A stretch of 9,480 bases of DNA from an uncultured Chloroflexota bacterium. GTDB taxonomy: Bacteria > Chloroflexota > Anaerolineae > B4-G1 > DUEL01. Location: positions 1 through 9,480 of the forward strand of contig CAKZOY010000095.1 of NCBI GenBank assembly GCA_937138275.1, read 5' to 3'. Position numbers and translations under genes: made by a program. Shown one piece after another: positions 6,374-9,480 of this stretch (positions within the stretch are counted from its first letter, which is position 1; every line of letters begins with the position of its first letter). Under the pieces are notes generated by a model that was not told where the DNA came from, did no database searches, and saw only the letters and a list, made by a program, of their open reading frames with translations.

Positions 6374-7943
6374 GACGGAACGGCCGGCCCCCTCGCCGGG
6401 CGCCCGTATCGCCCGCGCGGCAACCCAGGTGATGGCCCTCTTCGTCCTCAGCCGGGCGCTGGGCCTGGCGCGGGAGATGGTCATCGGCGCGGTCTTCGGC
6501 ACCAGCGCCGAGTACGACGCGTACCTGGCGGCCGCGCGCATCCCCGACCTGCTCTTTTCCCTGATGGCGGGTGGCGCCCTGGCCTCGGCCTTCATTCCCA
6601 CCTTCGCCGGATACTTCGCCCGCGACGACGCCGCAGGGGGATGGCGCCTGGCAAGTGCTGTCATCAACCTGGTGCTGGTGGCGCTCACCGCGGCCGCGGT
6701 GCTGGCCTGGGGGATCGCTCCGGCACTGGTGGCGACGGTGCTGGCCCCCGGATTCCCTCCGGCCCAGCAGGCGCTCACCGTCTCCCTGATGCGGATAATG
6801 CTGGTGGCTCCCGTCCTCTTCGGCGTGAGCGGGGTCATCATGGGCATCCTCAACGCCCGCCAGCATTTTGTCCTCCCCGCCCTGGCTCCCAGTCTCCTGA
6901 ACCTTTCTCTTATCGCCGCAGCGGGACTGCTGGCATCCCGCCTGGGCGCCCGTGCCCTGGCTCTGGGCTACGTCCTGGGGGCCGTCCTCCACCTCTCGGT
7001 ACAGTTGCCGGGCCTCCCCCGCGTCGGGGCGCGGTATGTGCCTGTCCTCACCCTGAACGACCCCGGCGTGCGGGAGGTCCTGCGTCTGATGGCGCCGCGC
7101 GTCCTGGGGCTGGCGGCCGTCCACCTGAACTTTCTGGTCAACACGAATATCGCCTCCCGCCTGGGGGAGGGGGCGGTCTCAGCGCTGAACTACGCCTGGC
7201 TGCTGATGCTGCTGCCCCAGGGGGTCTTCGCCCAGGCCGTGGCAACGGCGGTCTTTCCGACCTTCGCCGACCAGGCGGCGCGGGGGGAGCGGGAGATGAT
7301 GCGCCGCACCCTGACGACGACGCTGCGGATGGTCTTTTTCGTCACAATTCCGGCGGCGGTGGGGTTGCTGGTGCTGCGGCGACCGCTGGTGGCGCTCCTC
7401 TTTGAGCGGGGCGCGTTCCGGGCATCCTCCACCGAGGCGGTGGCCTGGGCGCTGGCCTTCTACGCGCTGGGGCTGGTGGGGCACGCGGGGGTGGAAATCA
7501 TTGTCCGCGCCTTCTACGCCCTCCACGATACCTGGACGCCGGTATGGGTCGGGGGGCTGGCGATGGGGCTGAACGTCGTCCTGAGCCTGACGCTCTCGGC
7601 GGCCTTTGCCTGGGCGGGGTTGCCGCCTTATGGGGGGCTGGCGCTGGCCAACTCCGTGGCGACGCTTCTGGAGATGGCGGGTCTGATGGCGCTTTTGCGT
7701 CCCCGCCTGGGCGGGCTGGAGGGGCGGACATTGGGGGCATCGGTGGGACGGGGCGCTCTGGCAACCCTGGCGATGGCCGGGCTGCTGTGGGTCTGGGCCC
7801 GCTGGACGTCTGGCCCCTTGGGGACGATCGCCGCGGGCGGGGGCGGCATCGTCGTCGGCGCCGGGGGGTATCTGCTGGCCGCGATGCTGTTGGGGATGAA
7901 GGAGTTGAGAGAGATTCGGGAAGTAGTCGGGCGTGCGCGGTGA
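6366..7943 (+). CDS. murJ: Lipid II flippase MurJ (MviN)
   Basis: A 525-residue MOP-superfamily membrane protein that flips lipid II across the cytoplasmic membrane for peptidoglycan synthesis. The N-terminus has the MurJ signature: SRALGLAREMVIGAVFG (Arg30, Arg36, Glu37), then YDAYLAAARIPDLL (Arg58) and GGALASAFIPTFAGYF. Conserved arginines of the central cavity therefore appear present, although the FAEGA-like motif reads MAGGA. Later segments LNYAWLLMLLPQGVFAQAVATAVFPTFA and LLFERGAF, then RAFYALHDTWTPV, are also typical. About 13-14 membrane helices are expected across residues 18-515. The ATG at 6366 fits the usual N-terminal length. Its presence indicates a peptidoglycan-containing organism. 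The gene is adjacent to the permease but has no obvious functional link to it. Confidence 0.94.
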   Translation: MHETERPAPSPGARIARAATQVMALFVLSRALGLAREMVIGAVFGTSAEYDAYLAAARIPDLLFSLMAGGALASAFIPTFAGYFARDDAAGGWRLASAVINLVLVALTAAAVLAWGIAPALVATVLAPGFPPAQQALTVSLMRIMLVAPVLFGVSGVIMGILNARQHFVLPALAPSLLNLSLIAAAGLLASRLGARALALGYVLGAVLHLSVQLPGLPRVGARYVPVLTLNDPGVREVLRLMAPRVLGLAAVHLNFLVNTNIASRLGEGAVSALNYAWLLMLLPQGVFAQAVATAVFPTFADQAARGEREMMRRTLTTTLRMVFFVTIPAAVGLLVLRRPLVALLFERGAFRASSTEAVAWALAFYALGLVGHAGVEIIVRAFYALHDTWTPVWVGGLAMGLNVVLSLTLSAAFAWAGLPPYGGLALANSVATLLEMAGLMALLRPRLGGLEGRTLGASVGRGALATLAMAGLLWVWARWTSGPLGTIAAGGGGIVVGAGGYLLAAMLLGMKELREIREVVGRAR

Positions 7944-7975
7944 GGCTGCTATCTCTACAAAGTACCCCCTTTCGG

Positions 7976-8004
7976 TTGTGGCATAATCTAAACCGGTGTA
8001 TAAT
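7976..8004 (+). promoter_or_regulatory. Promoter for the ArsA-like ATPase operon
   Basis: TTGTGG (7976-7981) and a perfect TATAAT (7999-8004) are 17 bases apart. A second, overlapping -10-like CATAAT is at 7982-7987. Transcription would start near 8011, where an ATG opens a 21-codon frame, 47 bases before the ATPase ATG. The palindrome ACCATTGGT (8042-8050) just before the ATPase start may be incidental. Confidence 0.7.
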
Positions 8005-8010
8005 AAACCT

Positions 8011-8076
8011 ATGGAGTCCCTTCCGATCTGCTCAATCTCCAACCATTGGTGGGATATATGTCTCTATCAGCCCTGA
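8011..8076 (+). CDS. Possible 21-codon leaderless upstream ORF
   Basis: An ATG falls at the predicted transcription start and opens a 21-codon frame ending at TGA 8074-8076, 16 bases inside the ATPase gene in another frame. The peptide contains two adjacent tryptophans but resembles nothing known to me. If leaderless initiation is used here as at tsaE, it could be translated and couple to the ATPase start. It is equally likely to be untranslated 5' leader. Confidence 0.2.
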   Translation: MESLPICSISNHWWDICLYQP

Positions 8077-8984
8077 AATTCACTTCCCAGCGAGTCCTGA
8101 TGTTCGGCGGCAAGGGGGGCGTCGGCAAGACCACCAGTTCGGCCGCCACGGCCCTCCACTTCGCCCGCGCCGGTTATCGCACCCTGATCATCTCCAGCGA
8201 CCTGACCCCCTCCCTTTCCGACATCTTTGAGACGGAGGTCGGCCGTACCGAGAAACCCATCCCCGGCGTGGAGAACCTCTACGCCCTGGAGATTGACCCC
8301 GACGAGGTTATGCGGCAGTGGAAAGAGAAATTCGGGCCGGAGGTGTATGCGGCGGCGTCGGCGCTGGTGGACCTGCCCTACGACGAGGTGGTGGACTACG
8401 TGGCGATGGCTCCGGGCATCCAGGAAGAGTTCATGCTGGATTACATCCTGGAGCGGGTGCGGGACGGCCGCTACGACCGGATCGTCTGGGATACCGCGCC
8501 CGCCGGAGACACTCTCCGTCTCCTGGGCCTGCCGCAGCGCTTTCTGGAGCACCTGCGGGTGGCCCCCCGCGTCTACCTGGAGGTGCGGGACACCTTCAAA
8601 CTCTCCCGCACGCCGTTCTTAGAAATCATTGAGAGTTGGAAGCAACTTTCTGAGCAGACCATTCGGTTCTTCAGCGACCCCCACAACGTGGAGTTCATCC
8701 TGGTCACCATTCCGGAGGCGCTGGGCGTCTACCAGAGCCGACGGGTTATCCGCGACCTGGAACGGTTCGGCCTCACCGTCCGCTACCTCATCATCAACGA
8801 CATCATCCTGAGCGCCAACGGCGACTTCCTCCGTCAGCGGATGGAGATGCAGCAGCCCTATCTGCGGATGCTGGAGGAGGAGTTCGGCGGGCGGATGACC
8901 CTGGTCCGCCTCCCGCTGCTCCCCTACGAGGTCAAGGGGATCGCCCGCCTGACGGAGGTGGAGCGAATTCTCTTTGGGGGATAG
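8058..8984 (+). CDS. ArsA/Get3-family ATPase (anion-transporting ATPase domain), cysteine-free
   Basis: A 308-residue SIMIBI-class P-loop ATPase. The deviant Walker A GGKGGVGKTT is at residues 17-26. Asp48 of switch I is present (SSDLTPSLSDIF, where the family usually reads STDPAHSLSDAF). Switch II reads DTAPAGDTLRLL (from Asp145), with Asp replacing the usual His of GHT. The protein has no cysteine at all, so neither the arsenite-binding cysteines of ArsA nor the CxxC zinc site of Get3 exists; arsenite transport or a eukaryote-type tail-anchored protein role is therefore unlikely. Single-domain ArsA-like proteins are common in Chloroflexota and other bacteria, with unknown clients. The ATG at 8058 is chosen over TTG 8046 because a GGTGGG (8048-8053) precedes it. 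The next gene starts directly after its stop. Confidence 0.85.
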   Translation: MSLSALKFTSQRVLMFGGKGGVGKTTSSAATALHFARAGYRTLIISSDLTPSLSDIFETEVGRTEKPIPGVENLYALEIDPDEVMRQWKEKFGPEVYAAASALVDLPYDEVVDYVAMAPGIQEEFMLDYILERVRDGRYDRIVWDTAPAGDTLRLLGLPQRFLEHLRVAPRVYLEVRDTFKLSRTPFLEIIESWKQLSEQTIRFFSDPHNVEFILVTIPEALGVYQSRRVIRDLERFGLTVRYLIINDIILSANGDFLRQRMEMQQPYLRMLEEEFGGRMTLVRLPLLPYEVKGIARLTEVERILFGG

Positions 8985-9218
8985 ATGGCTGCCTTTCGCC
9001 CACCCCGTCATATCGTCTGGAGCACCGACATGCTGGACCTGGAAGACCCGTTCCAGCGGCGCTGGTACATTCGCCAGGTCCTTCTCCACGGGCGGGCGGA
9101 GGATGTTGGCACGCTGAATCTGGACGAAGTAGAGGCGTTGCTGGATGACCTGAACCTCCCACCCCACCTCCACCGCCTCTGGAAAATGTATCTGGAGTCC
9201 CGACATGCTCAGGGGTAA
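8985..9218 (+). CDS. Small protein, probable partner of the AbiEii nucleotidyltransferase (DUF6922-like)
   Basis: A 77-residue protein with no membrane segment. It reads RHIVWSTDMLDLEDPFQRRWYIRQVLLHGRAEDV, then a region rich in Leu, Asp and Glu and LWKMYLESR. Small proteins of this type, with a W-x-x-D start and an arginine-rich R-x-x-I/V-Q-V-L helix, often lie directly upstream of AbiEii/AbiGii-family nucleotidyltransferases, some annotated DUF6922, and may serve as the antitoxin or accessory. The assignment is from appearance and context only. The ATG is next to the ATPase stop, with GGGGG at 8976-8980, and the 3' end overlaps the toxin-like gene by 14 bases, so they are translated together. 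With the partner gene broken, this gene may be an orphan. Confidence 0.6.
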   Translation: MAAFRPPRHIVWSTDMLDLEDPFQRRWYIRQVLLHGRAEDVGTLNLDEVEALLDDLNLPPHLHRLWKMYLESRHAQG

Positions 9219-9408
9219 AGGACTGCTCCAGCCCCTCCAGAAGCGGTTTCTGGAGATCTGGGCGACTTTGCCGGAGCAATCGCAGTTCTATCTGACCGGG
9301 GGTACCGCACTGGCCGAGTTTTACCTTGGGCATCGGTTTTCGTTTGACCTGGACCTGTTCACAGCGGAAGAGCCACTGATTCTCCCGGTTTCGTATCAGG
9401 TAATTTAA
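9205..9408 (+). pseudogene. AbiEii/AbiGii-type nucleotidyltransferase, truncated N-terminal fragment
   Basis: The frame encodes 67 residues and then stops at TAA 9406-9408, where family members usually run to about 200-300 residues. The diagnostic N-terminal motif is intact: YLTGGTALAEFYLG followed by HRFSFDLDLFT, with Gly32-Gly33 and the metal-binding Asp48 and Asp50. AbiEii-type nucleotidyltransferases are toxin components of type IV-like toxin-antitoxin or abortive-infection systems. The reading frame ends at the right inverted-repeat arm: the last codons and stop derive from its first bases (TTTAAG at 9404-9409). The gene is therefore disrupted, most simply by insertion, and lacks the remainder of the nucleotidyltransferase domain and the whole C-terminal part. 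It is unlikely to be functional as it stands. Confidence 0.85.
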
Positions 9409-9455
9409 GTTATAAAACAAAAATTAGCGGCTGTGCCCTTTGAAAAGGCCGCTGG
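9404..9455. repeat. Right arm of the 52-base inverted repeat (probable insertion-sequence end)
   Basis: It is the reverse complement of 1-52 with 49 of 52 matches. It begins abruptly at TTTAAG after AbiEii coding sequence. It can form a hairpin AGCGGC (9426-9431) with GCCGCT (9448-9453) plus an inner CTTT-GA-AAAG stem (9438-9447); the left copy has lost the outer stem by the TACC change. The 25 bases after it (9456-9480) have no visible partner in the window and would be the interior of the element. No transposase is visible, so the element type is not identified. Confidence 0.75.
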
Positions 9456-9480
9456 CAGGGCAAAAGCCAACGGGCTATCG

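Noticed and set aside
6279..7124. Long antisense frames opposite murJ
   Set aside because: They mirror the codon bias of murJ and show Gln/Arg/Gly-rich, non-protein-like sequence. The + strand has a complete MurJ.
8058..9408. A new defence system combining the ArsA-like ATPase with the AbiEii pair
   Set aside because: Adjacency in one probable operon is the only evidence. ArsA-like ATPases are often found without such partners, and the AbiEii gene is broken here. Co-occurrence in other genomes would be needed.

Overview
The window is a GC-rich bacterial chromosome segment with every recognisable gene on the + strand, tightly packed in short operons. The gene set (tsaE-tsaB-rimI followed by a type-4 iron-sulfur uracil-DNA glycosylase, a MurJ flippase, an AmrS-like radical SAM enzyme, and an SLC13 permease with built-in TrkA-C domains), the many GTG starts, and the short degenerate heptamer arrays fit a Chloroflexota-like, possibly thermophilic bacterium. 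That placement is an inference from gene content, not a measured relationship.

Layout. Positions 1-52 are one arm of a near-perfect inverted repeat whose partner is at 9404-9455. About 190 bases of AT-richer, apparently non-coding DNA follow, ending in a promoter. An amrS-like radical SAM gene (267-1277) comes next. A heptamer/octamer array merges into a TATAAT promoter, and then tsaE, tsaB, rimI and udg run from 1363 to 3861 with minimal spacing. TsaE and TsaB belong to the tRNA threonylcarbamoyladenosine machinery (tsaD is not in the window), RimI acetylates ribosomal protein S18, and Udg removes uracil from DNA.

Positions 3862-4349 hold a nested foldback repeat with no credible gene. An outer inverted-repeat element is interrupted by a roughly 284-base MITE-like insertion, which itself carries a perfect 23-bp palindrome. 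The right outer arm runs into the first codons of the next gene, a 620-residue SLC13-type permease with two TrkA-C domains (4350-6212). After a possible 42-codon ORF comes murJ (6366-7943), the lipid II flippase.

A good promoter (7976-8004) then serves a cysteine-free ArsA/Get3-family ATPase (8058-8984), directly followed by a small protein and an overlapping AbiEii-type nucleotidyltransferase gene. The AbiEii gene keeps only its N-terminal 65 or so codons: it is cut at the right copy of the inverted repeat. The two arms most likely mark the same insertion sequence present in opposite orientations at both edges.

I do not see a convincing new multi-gene system. The most unusual material is non-coding: the nested foldback element, the heptamer arrays at gene junctions (one of which is translated into the N-terminus of RimI), and an apparent pattern of leaderless transcription. 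The disrupted AbiEii locus is the only defence-like or toxin-antitoxin content.
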